Origin: Clostridium pasteurianum DSM 525 = ATCC 6013
Lineage (GTDB): Bacteria > Bacillota > Clostridia > Clostridiales > Clostridiaceae
Assembly: GCF_000807255.1 (NCBI RefSeq)
Contig: NZ_CP009268.1
Location: forward strand, 3,130,384-3,194,383
DNA: 64,000 bases
Reading direction: 5' to 3'
Shown: in pieces, positions 18,201 through 28,900 of the stretch
Layout: every line of letters starts with the position of its first letter
Position numbering within the stretch: position 1 is the first letter of the stretch
Made by a program: the position numbers and the translations under genes
The notes under the pieces: generated by a model
Told to the model about the DNA's origin: nothing
What the model saw: only the letters and a program-made list of their open reading frames with translations
Databases searched by the model: none

Positions 18201-21200
18201 ATAATTTTATAGACAATTTCTTTTACTTCCTTAACTGCTAAATAGGATACTTCTTCCGCAGTTGAAAGAGCTATATCTTCTATGATTTTATTCTCAGGTT
18301 TTTTTACTATACTCTCTTTTATCAAATCCATTACATGAACATTGCTTTCTCCTGATACAGAAATTGCTTCAATAAATATCTGTGCTGCCTTTTTTGGAGA
18401 AAGAGGTTTTAACCCTTGAGCCTTTACAGCATTTCCTGCCGTTTCTCCAAAAACAGCTCCCATACCCTTATTATCCCAAAGAGAATAATTTACAACTATC
18501 GTTTTACCTTCTGCTCCTATACCATTTCTATAATTGCTGTAAGCATTCAAATAGGAGTTTGCCGCAGCATATTCCCCTAGTCCCTGTGACCATTTCTTTT
18601 TAGAAGCAGACACTGAGGATATCATAACAAAAAATTTTAAAGGTTCTTTCCGTGTAACTAAATCTGTTATAATAGTTCCCTGAAACTTTGGGGCAAATAC
18701 TTTTTTAAGTATTTCTGTATTCTTATTCAACAATTTGAAGGAAGAATGGTCAAGTACTCCCGCTGCATGAATTACTCCCTGTATACTTCCATACTTATTA
18801 TCAATTGCATTTATTAGATCTTTCATTTTATCTTTATCAGTTACATCTACCGAAACATACATAACTTCTGCTCCTAGCTTTTCCAAATCACATATTAAAT
18901 TAATTTTTTCTCTAATATCCTCACTACATTTTTCTTCCCAATATTGTCTTTTAGGAAGAGCAGTTCTTCCCGTAAGTATTAAATTTATATTGGCCTGTTT
19001 CGCCAATTCCTTTGCCAGGTCTCCTCCTAGAGAGCTTGTTCCTCCTGTTATTAAATAAGTCTCCCCTGAATTTATCTTCACCTTTTCTATGGAAGGTTTA
19101 AATGTGTCTAATTTACGAATAAAGCTTTTATTTTCTCGTATTACTGAAATTCTCTCTGAATCTGATTTACTATTGAATTCATGAAAAAGTCTGTCTGCCG
19201 CTTCTACAGCACTTACATATTCATTAATATCTATATCTACTATTTTAGAAGTAATATCTGTATTATCTTCATCTATACTTTGTGCTAGTACTGCTGCTAT
19301 ACTCTGATGCGGCCCTAGAATAGTATCCCTCTTATTAATTAACTGTGCTCTATCCGTAACTACAATTAAATTTATATTCTCTTCTCTTTCTGCTTTAGCT
19401 GCCTGAGCAATATTAAATATGCTATATACACTTTCCTGAAGCAATTTATCTTTTGAAAGGACAAGGTCTTCTTCATTAAAATCACTGTAAGGCAAATTCC
19501 AAAGGTGTATAATGGCAGACAAATTATGAGGTAAATTTTTTATAATATTTATGTAGTCTTCTTTTTTATCTGGATTTACAATAAATTTATTCTTTCCCTC
19601 ATATTTAAATTCTTCTCCTGCTTCTACAAAATAAATTGGATTTCTTTCCTGATTAAATCTTCTTGAAATTTCATTTCCTATACCCTTAGAGTCACTAAAA
19701 ATTATTACTGCACCAGGATCTATTTTTTTCTCAGGTATCTCTGCTGCCTCCTGCCAATGCCATCTATAAAACCATCTATCTGCTAAATTTCTATTTCCAA
19801 ACTTAGGTCCATAGATTTTTCTTTGAAAAGGATATGAAGGCAGATGAATTCTTTTGTAAGAGAAATTTTTATAGAAAACTTCCCAATTTATTTTTACTCC
19901 TGCAGAATATAGATTTCCAAGAGTCCCAAGAAAAACTTCCCAATTGTCCTTTTTTCGATTAACCGTAGGTAAAATATTAAAATCTTCTCCAATTAACACT
20001 CCCTTTGTCATACTGGTTAAAGTCTTATCCGGACCAGCTTCTATAAAAGTATTTACTCCCTTGTCTCTAATGAATTTAATGCTTTGCTCAAATTTAACAG
20101 AACTTAATATATGCTTAAGCCAATATTCCGTGTCAAAAGGCTTATCTATAAAGGCAGCAGTTATATTTGACACTATGGGTATAGATGGTTTTTTAAACTC
20201 TATGCCCTCAATTTCCTCTTGAAATTCCTTAAGTATAGATTCCATAAGCGGTGTATGAAAGGCTTGAGATACCTTTAACCTTTTACATACTATATTATTT
20301 TTTTCAAGAATACTTATAAATTCATCTACACTTTTAGAAACTCCGGAAATAACCTGATGATTCCCATTATAGGCAGCTATCCAAACCTCCTTATTAAAAC
20401 TATTGATTAAAGCTTCAAGCTTATCTCCAGTAACAAATACTGCTGCCATAGCTCCAGGTATTTTTAAACTATTCATAAGCTTTCCTCTGGTAGAAACTAT
20501 CTTTGCTGCATCTTTAAGCTCCACAACTCCTGCAATACATGCAGCAACCCATTCTCCTATACTGTGTCCAAGCACACAGTAAGGCTTAACTCCAAGCTCC
20601 ATAATAAATCTTCCAAGAGAATAATCCAGAGTAAAAACTACAGGCTGAGTTATATTAGTCTGTGCCAGTATTTTTTCATCTGCTTCATCACCATATATAA
20701 GATCAGTTATTTTTTCACCAAGATAAGGATAAAAAGCTTCTGAACACATATCAACATATTTTTTAAACTTAGGGATAAAGCTATATAACTCTTTTGCCAT
20801 TCCCACATACTGACAACCCTGTCCTGTAAACATCAATGCTATTTTAGGTGATTTTTCTATCGGAGTCTTTATCCCTATATGCTTATCAAGCTTTTCAATT
20901 AAATCTTTCACAGAATTCGCAGCAATGCTGTCTCTATACTTTAAAGATGCATTTTTCATATTTTCTGTATAACATATATCTTCTAGAGTATAGTTGATAT
21001 TTTGTTTCAAAAATACAGATAAATTCCATATCTTATCATTTAAAGCCTTTTCTGTATGAGCTGTTAAGCATAAAACCTGTTTAGAAATAGTTTTTTCTTC
21101 TTGTGAAGAACTTTTCATTTCTTCAGGAACCCCTTCCAAAAGCATATGACAATTTGTACCTCCGAATCCAAAAGAATTAATAGCCGCTCTTCTTTTTCCA

Positions 21201-24200
21201 CTTTCACTTGATTTCCACTTCTTTGAATTTTGGGTAAAATAAAAGGGGGTTTCTGAAAATTTAATCATTGGATTAGGCTCATTTAAATTTACATTTGGAG
21301 GTATAATTTTGTTCTTTAATGCTAAAACCACCTTTATAAAGCTGGCAATTCCTGCTGCATTTAATAGATGTCCAATATTGGCTTTTACAGAACCAATTGC
21401 AATGGATTGATTTTCCAGTTTCCATTCATTAAAAGCCTGTGCAATTGCTCTAACCTCACTTGAATCTCCTATTTTAGTACCTGTACCATGGGCCTCCACA
21501 TACTGTATTTCTCTAGGATCTATATTTTCTCTTTTATAGAGAGCTTCAATTACTCTTTTCTGTCCATCAGGGTTTGGAGCCATAACACCTATAGAGTGAC
21601 CATCATTATTTACTGCACTGCCCTTTATAACTGCTAAAATTTCATCTTTATCATCTATTGCTCTGCTAAGGGGTTTTAGAAGTACTAATCCACCTCCTTC
21701 TCCTGGTACAAAACCGTCTGCTCCAGAATCAAATACCTTTGATTCACCAGTTTTTGATAAAGCCCCTGCACTACTGAAATATATGTAAGGTGTAGGAGTT
21801 AATAAAAGATTTATGCCTCCAGCTACAGCCATTTCGCATTCACTTTTTCTTAAAGCATCACAGGCCATGTGAATTGTAACTAGAGCAGAGGAGCAGGCCG
21901 TGTCTACAGTAAGGCTTGGTCCCTTTAAATTAAATTCCTGAGAGGCTCTTGCCGCTACCATATTTAAAATATTGTCTACTAATAAATTAGGATGCTCTTT
22001 TGTATATCCAAAATTATTTTCCCACTCTTCCATAAAAGATTTTTTTTCATACTCTGAAAAGCTATTAAAGCTCGTAAATTCCCTTATATTATTCATATTC
22101 AATGTATTAAGATGATATTCAAAATAATTATTTATACCCGTACCTACAAATATTCCTATGTTTCTGCTATTTACTGACTCTTTTGAATAACCTGCATTTT
22201 CAAATACCTCATATACAAGCTCCAGCATAATGCGCTGCTGAGGATCCATAATTTCTGCTTCTTCACTGGAAATATTAAAAAATTCATCATCAAAAGCATA
22301 AGGATTATCTATAAATCCACCTGTTTTACAGTAGGTTTTACCATGCTTCTTATCTTTATCATAGTATTTATCTATATTCCATCTATCGTAAGGTATTTCG
22401 CTGATACTGTTTTTTCCTTTTTCTAAATTATTCCAGAATTCTTCTGGATTTTTTGCTTCGGGGAAACGACATGCTAAAGATATTACTGCTATATCTTCAC
22501 TTTCTAACCTGTTGTATTTCTTCAAAGTTATTTCTCTTTTCTCATCTTCTTTTAATAAATTTTCTGAATTGTTACTGTTTATGAAATTAAGAAGATATTC
22601 CTTCATTTCATTTATAGTAGAACATTTAATCAATATGTCATGACTTAAAGTTATACTAAATTCCTCTTCAAGATAATTTAACAGTTGTATTGCCTTAATT
22701 GAATTGCCTCCAAGTGTAAGAAATGGTCTGTTAAAAGGAATGCTTTCCGGATTAATCTCCAGCACTTTCCCCCAAATATTCCTTATTATATTTAAATAGG
22801 TATCTTGTTCTATACCTTCTTTCTCTAATATTTTATTTTTATTCCTATCATTTAAATTTTCATTAATCAACAACTCTTTGGCAGTATAAGTACTATCTGT
22901 ATACTGCTCATTCTTGAAGTTTTCTAGTAATGCAAAACGCTTTATTTTTCCACTAGCTGTCTTTGGAATATCCTTAACTAAAACCAAATAATCTATATTC
23001 ATTCCCATAATTTCATTTACAAAGGCAATAATTTTACAGTGGAATTCAGCTTCACCAGATAGTCCTGAAAAAAGTGCTACTTTTTCACTCTTCTCTTTTT
23101 CGTCCTGCCAGGCACATATGGCTATTTTGCCAGGTTCTACTTCTTCCAGTGATTCAATTCTATTTTCCAAATCATGAGCATAAAAATTTTGACCATTTAC
23201 AAATATAATATCCTTCATTCTACCTGTGATACTAAGACGATTATTCACTACAAATCCCATATCCCCTGTGCTGAACCATCCATTATTAAAAACTTCACTG
23301 TTAAGCTCTGAATTATTCAAATATCCTGGAGTTATATTTCTTCCTTTAATTTGAATTTCTCCTATTATTTTTTCAGGAACAATTTCACCTGTAAAGTTTA
23401 TAATTCTAAGTTCCATTCCATCTACTACATAACCTAAATCTGCAATTAGAATCGAATCACTGTTGTCACTTTTGTTTATTACTGCTTTCAATTCTATTCC
23501 CATAATTTTTCTGCTTAAATTATGATGCATTGGATCTTTATCTAAAGGCGAAAGAGTTATAGTTAAAGACGCCTCTGCCATACCATAGGCTTGAATCATA
23601 CTACTTCTCCTTAAACCACATACAGAAAGTTTGTCTAAAAATATCTTTACTAAAGAGGTAGAAATTGGTTCCGCACCATTTATAATAAGTCTTAAAGAAG
23701 TTAAATTCCAGAATTTTAAATTTTCTTCTTTCATTCTGCTCAGCAGTAGTTTATAGCCAAAACTAGGAGAACAGGTTACTGTTCCCTTATGCTTTGAAAT
23801 TAAATCCATCCACAAAATAGGATTTTTAATGAAACTTAAGGTAGGTATATTGATAATTTTTGCTGATACAGCCACCTCTGCAATATGAAAGCCAATTAGT
23901 CCCATATCATGACTGAAGGGCATCCAGCTAACTATGGTATCTTCAGCACATAGTCTTACTCCCTTTACCATAGATTCTACATTTATCAATATATTTTCAT
24001 GGGTTAATACTACTCCTTTTGGAGTATTTGTACTTCCCGAACTGAATTGTATAAATGCCGGTGAATTAACCTCTCCAAGATTAATAGTGCCCTTCTTATC
24101 TCCTGTTTTTGTTTCATCAGTATTAATAATTTTCATAGATTTAAGATCAAAACTTTTTTTAAAAGAATTATAATTTTCTTTCATCTTTCCATCTATAATA

Positions 24201-24622
24201 AGTACTGGTTCTTTAAGCTGTTTCCATATAGCTGCTATCTTCTCTGAAACTGCATTCCCTCTAGTAAAAACCGTTGGATGGGTAAGGGGAACAGGTATTA
24301 TTCCACCTAAAATACACCCCCAAAAATTCACTACAAAATCTATACTTTCATCTATGACAAATATAGCATATTCACCTTTTTTAATTCCTAACCTTTGTAA
24401 AATACCCAATGCATTATAGGCTTTGTCTAAAATATCCTTATAGGAAAGATAGACTTCTCTTCCATCCTCCTCTACAAATACAATACCATTATTAATTTTA
24501 CTTTTAGCTGCTTCAATAAGTAGATTTGCAAGATTACCTTTATTATAGTATATGTTCTCTATAGGTTTCCCCTTTAAAATTGACAATTTAACATCATCTT
24601 TAATGTTTTCTTTTTTACTCAT
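15299..24622 (-). CDS. Hybrid polyketide synthase: AL-ACP-KS-AT-KR-ACP-KS-AT(degenerate)
   Basis: A 3107-aa modular type I PKS. Domains by motif: acyl-AMP ligase (about 1-590; SSGSTNTPKGVVLTH near 190-205, KTASGKIKRF near 551); ACP1 (LGGNSIKA, Ser641); KS1 (Cys910 in DTACSSA, His1045, His1085); AT1 (Ser1354 in GHSIGEW, QAFH near 1454, read as malonyl type); KR (TGGTSSLGG near 1857, Tyr2018 in GEYAAANS); ACP2 (ELGMDSV, Ser about 2165); KS2 (Cys2431, His2566, His2606). A shortened AT-like region (about 2787-3000) has AKGFGIL where GHSxG is expected, so it lacks the serine. A charged tail of ~60 residues may dock to the NRPS. No DH, ER or TE. The ATG at 24622 follows GGGGGAAAAAGAG. Inferred role: extend an activated fatty acid by one reduced and one unreduced C2 unit. 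Confidence 0.93.
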   Translation of the reverse strand: MSKKENIKDDVKLSILKGKPIENIYYNKGNLANLLIEAAKSKINNGIVFVEEDGREVYLSYKDILDKAYNALGILQRLGIKKGEYAIFVIDESIDFVVNFWGCILGGIIPVPLTHPTVFTRGNAVSEKIAAIWKQLKEPVLIIDGKMKENYNSFKKSFDLKSMKIINTDETKTGDKKGTINLGEVNSPAFIQFSSGSTNTPKGVVLTHENILINVESMVKGVRLCAEDTIVSWMPFSHDMGLIGFHIAEVAVSAKIINIPTLSFIKNPILWMDLISKHKGTVTCSPSFGYKLLLSRMKEENLKFWNLTSLRLIINGAEPISTSLVKIFLDKLSVCGLRRSSMIQAYGMAEASLTITLSPLDKDPMHHNLSRKIMGIELKAVINKSDNSDSILIADLGYVVDGMELRIINFTGEIVPEKIIGEIQIKGRNITPGYLNNSELNSEVFNNGWFSTGDMGFVVNNRLSITGRMKDIIFVNGQNFYAHDLENRIESLEEVEPGKIAICAWQDEKEKSEKVALFSGLSGEAEFHCKIIAFVNEIMGMNIDYLVLVKDIPKTASGKIKRFALLENFKNEQYTDSTYTAKELLINENLNDRNKNKILEKEGIEQDTYLNIIRNIWGKVLEINPESIPFNRPFLTLGGNSIKAIQLLNYLEEEFSITLSHDILIKCSTINEMKEYLLNFINSNNSENLLKEDEKREITLKKYNRLESEDIAVISLACRFPEAKNPEEFWNNLEKGKNSISEIPYDRWNIDKYYDKDKKHGKTYCKTGGFIDNPYAFDDEFFNISSEEAEIMDPQQRIMLELVYEVFENAGYSKESVNSRNIGIFVGTGINNYFEYHLNTLNMNNIREFTSFNSFSEYEKKSFMEEWENNFGYTKEHPNLLVDNILNMVAARASQEFNLKGPSLTVDTACSSALVTIHMACDALRKSECEMAVAGGINLLLTPTPYIYFSSAGALSKTGESKVFDSGADGFVPGEGGGLVLLKPLSRAIDDKDEILAVIKGSAVNNDGHSIGVMAPNPDGQKRVIEALYKRENIDPREIQYVEAHGTGTKIGDSSEVRAIAQAFNEWKLENQSIAIGSVKANIGHLLNAAGIASFIKVVLALKNKIIPPNVNLNEPNPMIKFSETPFYFTQNSKKWKSSESGKRRAAINSFGFGGTNCHMLLEGVPEEMKSSSQEEKTISKQVLCLTAHTEKALNDKIWNLSVFLKQNINYTLEDICYTENMKNASLKYRDSIAANSVKDLIEKLDKHIGIKTPIEKSPKIALMFTGQGCQYVGMAKELYSFIPKFKKYVDMCSEAFYPYLGEKITDLIYGDEADEKILAQTNITQPVVFTLDYSLGRFIMELGVKPYCVLGHSIGEWVAACIAGVVELKDAAKIVSTRGKLMNSLKIPGAMAAVFVTGDKLEALINSFNKEVWIAAYNGNHQVISGVSKSVDEFISILEKNNIVCKRLKVSQAFHTPLMESILKEFQEEIEGIEFKKPSIPIVSNITAAFIDKPFDTEYWLKHILSSVKFEQSIKFIRDKGVNTFIEAGPDKTLTSMTKGVLIGEDFNILPTVNRKKDNWEVFLGTLGNLYSAGVKINWEVFYKNFSYKRIHLPSYPFQRKIYGPKFGNRNLADRWFYRWHWQEAAEIPEKKIDPGAVIIFSDSKGIGNEISRRFNQERNPIYFVEAGEEFKYEGKNKFIVNPDKKEDYINIIKNLPHNLSAIIHLWNLPYSDFNEEDLVLSKDKLLQESVYSIFNIAQAAKAEREENINLIVVTDRAQLINKRDTILGPHQSIAAVLAQSIDEDNTDITSKIVDIDINEYVSAVEAADRLFHEFNSKSDSERISVIRENKSFIRKLDTFKPSIEKVKINSGETYLITGGTSSLGGDLAKELAKQANINLILTGRTALPKRQYWEEKCSEDIREKINLICDLEKLGAEVMYVSVDVTDKDKMKDLINAIDNKYGSIQGVIHAAGVLDHSSFKLLNKNTEILKKVFAPKFQGTIITDLVTRKEPLKFFVMISSVSASKKKWSQGLGEYAAANSYLNAYSNYRNGIGAEGKTIVVNYSLWDNKGMGAVFGETAGNAVKAQGLKPLSPKKAAQIFIEAISVSGESNVHVMDLIKESIVKKPENKIIEDIALSTAEEVSYLAVKEVKEIVYKIIGEQLDISVDELDIGMNFLELGMDSVGAIKVIEKLSKELKVQLYPTIIFEYQTPETLANHIEKSYFKDVKVTNLEDIQETEDTKIGDIAIIGMSLRIPGADNLEEYWDILDNGKVTLGQIPEERWSIEEEYNENKDSLNTSYSKYGGFINKAYDFDPVFFGISPKEAEVMDPQQRVFLEVAFEALQEAGYAGKYRTENVGVFVGAEQNNYMEHFSNYRNYKILKEKFEKSTWFNNMTYKEKKNIINTLINVLKPSELRADAVPGNGLNEIAARVSHCLNLMGPSLVINTACSSSLVALHMACESIKRKESDMAIVGGVNLNLSSVPFISMSRLSAISPSGECRPFDKDADGMVLSEGVSAIVIKSAKEALEDGDNIYAVIKGSAINNDGHSQGITAPRPMGQAKAVENAYRNSEINPETISYIEAHGTGTPLGDPIEIQGLTSAFRLFTDKRKFCGIGSVKSSIGHMLAASGLVSLIKVVLSMKNRKLPATVNYKNPNTNINFNETPFFIVGGESSVWQPVGENPLRAGVNAFGFGGTNAHIILEEAPVSEQSKLKPNNVKTHMLQLTGKSETVIENTARRLKLYIELNPQVNLSSICATMNSSQKQMKHRSVFIAESREKLLTLLDYAVQGKQQVDIYSGKANPKRGNICYLLLDGSIHINEDEVEILKNRFQIFNRSYSECEGELKTIQTTKEIDGTVKKRIEAFSLEYALVCIFKDLKIDIESIIAKGFGILSSLVLTGNLSVKEALNLIVSNFNLDKVYDVDNKRKTYFNCDVITNFEAFKDSEEKLTVIKDVLDENRIYKKLNQIVKKNEVIICIDSSESIKEEISELNTEGILLQLCNEVDNKNFEKEILILLAKLYICGADYNPRNIYPPKVLKVSLPSYPFENCTYKAEFKEDMDRYDEFYNKNIIIEEESYYDRMTDYKEVLDSSDDSRLIKITGRSELSINEKQISYERLSRDFNFK

Positions 24623-24695
24623 CTCTTTTTCCCCCAAAATTTATAAAATTAAAACTTATATTGTAGATAATAAAATTATCTTTTTAATAAAAACA

Positions 24696-25856
24696 TTAAG
24701 TTTCCTGCACTTGTGATCTATTTACCCTTAAAAATAAATGAGGTAAAAGTGCAATTAAAAGTATTACGCTTAAACTAAATAGATAGTTATTACCTAATCT
24801 ATCCATAGCAAGGGAAGATACGGCAGGTCCTGCTGCACAGCCAAAACTATAGAAAAAAGTAAAATCAGAAGCAGCTGATATTATCTCCTCTTTATTCAAT
24901 CCTTGTATCCCAATAGCCATAGAAACAGGATATATGGCCCCTATGCCAATTCCGCATATAAAAGAAAAAAACAATTTATAAGTAAATCCATCAAATTCAA
25001 TTATTCCCATAAAACCTATTAAGGATATAATTACTCCTATTATAAGTCCCTTTTCTCTTCCTATCCTATCGCTAGTATAGCTTATGGGTATTGTTCCTAC
25101 TATGCCTCCAATTACAAACATTCCCAGTGCATATCCCATTTGTGAAAGAGTAAAATTATATTTAAAAAGAAAAATTGGATACATAGAGGCAATAGTATTT
25201 TCTATAAAGCCATAGGAAAAAGCCCCCTGAAGTGAAAGAGATATTCTTTTTATTATGTCTCCCTTTGACTCTCCATATATAAAAAGCTTAACTTTTATCT
25301 TAAGAATTACAATGAAAGCTGCTATGATAAGGGACAATGCTCCTGCTGCAAAAGACATATATATATTCATTTCATAAAGCTTAGGTCCACCTATAGTCCC
25401 TAATGCAAAACCAAAAGCAAAGAATAATGTATAAATTCCGCTTACCAATCCTCTTATAGAATCATTTGCAAAACTATGAAGAGCTGTCTGAGTTCCTACC
25501 AGATGAAAACTAACGCCAAATCCCATTACCGCCATAAGAATAAGCCACAATATACCTCCAGAAATAAACGGGAAAAGTATAGTACATACTGAACTTATAA
25601 TTAATCCTACCGCAATAAGCTTTCTGAGATCTTTATTTTTCATCTTTTTATTTATAAATACAGTTCCTAAAGCTACTGCTAAAAAATATATGGAAGCAAT
25701 AATTCCAATAAGCAGCTCACTTACATTGTTTTTTAACATATGAGTAGAGGTAAGGGGGATTATTATACCTATGGCACTTCCAATAAGCAGTGCCATTAGA
25801 TATATCACCCATTTATTATTGTTAAATATTTTATCTATTTTCATATTTTCACTCAT
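24696..25856 (-). CDS. MFS transporter, probable product exporter
   Basis: A 386-aa protein with about 12 hydrophobic helices and the loop motif SDRIGREKGLIIG between helices 6/7 and 8, as in the major facilitator superfamily (YcaD/UMF2-like). The start at 25856 has AGGAGG 9 bases upstream; the 11-codon upstream extension lacks such a site. It lies between the NRPS and PKS genes with short gaps (95 and 73 bp), so it is almost certainly cotranscribed and most likely exports the cluster's product or gives self-protection. Family is clear; substrate is inferred from context. Confidence 0.85.
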   Translation of the reverse strand: MSENMKIDKIFNNNKWVIYLMALLIGSAIGIIIPLTSTHMLKNNVSELLIGIIASIYFLAVALGTVFINKKMKNKDLRKLIAVGLIISSVCTILFPFISGGILWLILMAVMGFGVSFHLVGTQTALHSFANDSIRGLVSGIYTLFFAFGFALGTIGGPKLYEMNIYMSFAAGALSLIIAAFIVILKIKVKLFIYGESKGDIIKRISLSLQGAFSYGFIENTIASMYPIFLFKYNFTLSQMGYALGMFVIGGIVGTIPISYTSDRIGREKGLIIGVIISLIGFMGIIEFDGFTYKLFFSFICGIGIGAIYPVSMAIGIQGLNKEEIISAASDFTFFYSFGCAAGPAVSSLAMDRLGNNYLFSLSVILLIALLPHLFLRVNRSQVQET

Positions 25857-25951
25857 TAGAAATACCTCCTGATTATAAGCAATGTTCAATCAGCGAATAT
25901 CACTTGATGAGAGTTTATATTCTCATCAAGCCTAACTTTTGTATTCTATGA

Positions 25952-28900
25952 TTATTTCCTGTAGTCTAAAATTCCTTGAAGCATACTCATCTGCTGTGAG
26001 CCAAACCAATGCATATCTTGTTTTCCATATACCTGAATATTCTCTCCATTTATACAATCTGCATTCTCTGAAGCTAAAAACATAACTACTCCTGCTACTT
26101 TCTCCGGTGCTATAGCCTTTGATTTGAGAGCTGACGGTATCATACCCGTATCTACTAATGCAGGACAAACTGCATTAACCTGAATGTTGTAGAGCTTTAA
26201 TTCCTCAGAAAGAGCTTTAGTAAGCCCTAGAACTCCATGCTTAGAAGCGGCATAGGCAGTCATAAGAGGATATCCTATCAAGGAAGAATCTGAGCCTATA
26301 TTTATTATTTTCCCGCCTCTTTCCTTAATCATAAAAGGTGTCACAGCATAACAAAGATTGTAAGTACCAAATAAATTTGTATTTATTATTTCTCTCCACT
26401 CTTCTGGATCAGTATCTACTAGAGAAGACATTTTTGTAATACCTGCATTATTTACAAGAATATCTATTTTACCGAATCTGTCTATTAATGAATTTATCAT
26501 ACTTTTTATTTCTTGAAGATTGGTTATATTTGCTTCTACAGCATAGGCTTCTCCGCCAAAGCTTCTGATTTCTTTTACAACCTGCTGAAGCTTTGAGCCA
26601 GTTCTTCCTGTTATAATTACAGCAGCTTCTTCCTTTGCCATATTTAAAGCAATGGCTCTTCCTATACCAGTTCCTCCTCCAGTTATAACTGCAACTTTAT
26701 TTGAAAGCTGTCCTTTAGTATTGTTTTTAATAAATTCTCCTACATTTTTTTCAAAATCCAAAGAAACTTCCGAAAGCATTATTTCTAAATCAGAAATATA
26801 CCTGTTTCCTAATTTCTTAATAGTCAGTGCATTAAATAGATTATCCGAATATTCAAGTTCTACCACCAAATTTCCATCAACTATGGAGAAGAAAATTTCC
26901 AATAGAGCTGTTCTCTTTTGATGAGGTAGAGAAAATCTTCTATCCATATTCTCCCTCGCAAATTCAATGGATTTAAATACAGGAATTTTCCTATTTCCCA
27001 GATAATTTGCCCTAATAGGAGTTAACTTAAAATCAGGATACATATAAAAAGGCAGATTTTCTGAAATAAGATCATAGCTTACTCCTTTCAAAGGAACTTC
27101 ATCAAATTGATTTTTTATTTTCTCTACTAAAGTTTTTATTTCATCTCTTTCTTCTACCTTAACTCCAAGTGGAAAATTCACTGCAAAATCTCCCGCAGTT
27201 TCAAAGAAGTAATCATTACTAAAATCTCTTCCGTTAACTCTATGACTTATAATTACATTTGAACTGTTATAGGTTTTACTTAAAACCCTATATAAAGGTG
27301 CCAGCAGTATTGAATACACATTGGCATTAAAATATTTCTTTGCCTTTCCAAGAAGTATTGAAGATAATTCTTTACCCAGATTGAATTTTTCCGTAACAGA
27401 GGATGATTCATCATTAGGTCCTTTATTGCAATCAAAAGGTATATTGAACTGACAATCTTCTGTTGAAAATTTATTTTTCCAGTAACCAATGAACCTTTCA
27501 CCATTAGTTCGTTTTTCTATATCCATAGCTTCAACAAAATCTATATAGGATTTTCTACTTTCCTCTTTTTTCAATAAGGATTTTCCTGAAATAATTGAAG
27601 CATATATCCTCCAAATATCCTGAAATAATATTCCATTGGTAATTATATCCGATATAAGATGATGACCAATCACGGATATATCATAGGAGATTTCAGATAT
27701 TTTAACTACTATTACCTTCCATAAGGGCCATTTATCAACTTTTAATTTCTCAACGGTTTTTACTATCATCCCTTCTATATTTTTATCTCTATGGTTCTTT
27801 GAAAGCTTTGATCCATCGTAAAAATCAGCCTCTGCTGTTAGATCCTCTGAAAGAATTTTCTGCACCCATTTATTTTTTTGCCTTACAAGTTCACATCTAA
27901 GTATTTCATGCTTTTTTGTAAGTATTGTAAGTGCTCTGTTAAAGTCCTTAAAATCCAAGGGTTGATTAAAGGTAAATCTTGTGAAACCTGCCCATTGATA
28001 AGGATATTCAAAATACTCCATAAGCCACTTTTGAGCAGGTGCTAAAGGCAATATTTTTCCTGCATCTGTTCTTGTAATAGTTGATTCCACATTTAATTCA
28101 TTATACTTAAATCTCTCATTATTTTTTTCACTTTCATTTCTATACTCCATTTCATTGATGGAAATATCAGAGCTAATTCTATCTTCATTTGAAAAAGAAA
28201 TATATGGATTAGAATAACTATTACACAAGTTTATCAAGGCTTTTCTGTCAGTTTTGCCATTTGGTGTTTTAGGTAAATTATCTATAATTCTTATCTCATG
28301 AGGTACCATGTGCTTTGGAAGTTTACTGCCTACAAATGATTTTATATCAATATCCTCTACTTTATTTCCAACTATAAAACCTATGAGTTTTTTATTTCCA
28401 TTTCCATAGTCTGCAGCTATTACTGCCCCTTCCTTTACTCCAGGATGGCTGTGAATAATAGCTTCTATCTCTCCTAACTCTACTCTAAACCCTCTTATTT
28501 TTACTTGACTATCTATGCGTCCATGATATTCATACTCTCCCTTAGTATTTTTAGAGGTTAAATCACCAGTTCTATATAGATATTCTCCTGGTATATATTT
28601 AAATGGATTTGGTTTAAAGAATTCAGAAGTTTTTTCAGGATTATTAAGATATCCTTTTGCAAGCTGTATACCTCCAATCCAAAGTTCACCAATTTCTCCC
28701 TGGGGAAGTTCTCTCATATTTTCATCAAGATTAAGTATATATACATTATCAACTGATTTACCTATAGGAATACTTGTTTCACCATCAGCTCCCGGCCTTT
28801 TTTCTATTAAATGGCAGGTTACATCAATAGACGCTTCTGTAGGCCCGTATAAATTAGCCAATCCAATTCTCATTCCATATTTATCTATCCACTTTTGCAT

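Noticed and set aside
16805-20222. Plus-strand reading frames inside the PKS gene
   Set aside because: They have no ribosome sites or family motifs and lie opposite conserved KS, AT and KR motifs, so they are antisense shadows.
25952-26730. C-terminal domain of the NRPS read as a thioester reductase (TD)
   Set aside because: The GGGTGIG and YAASK motifs with ~255-residue length are those of FabG-type SDRs; the longer NAD_binding_4 pattern (GxTGFLG) of NRPS reductase domains is absent.
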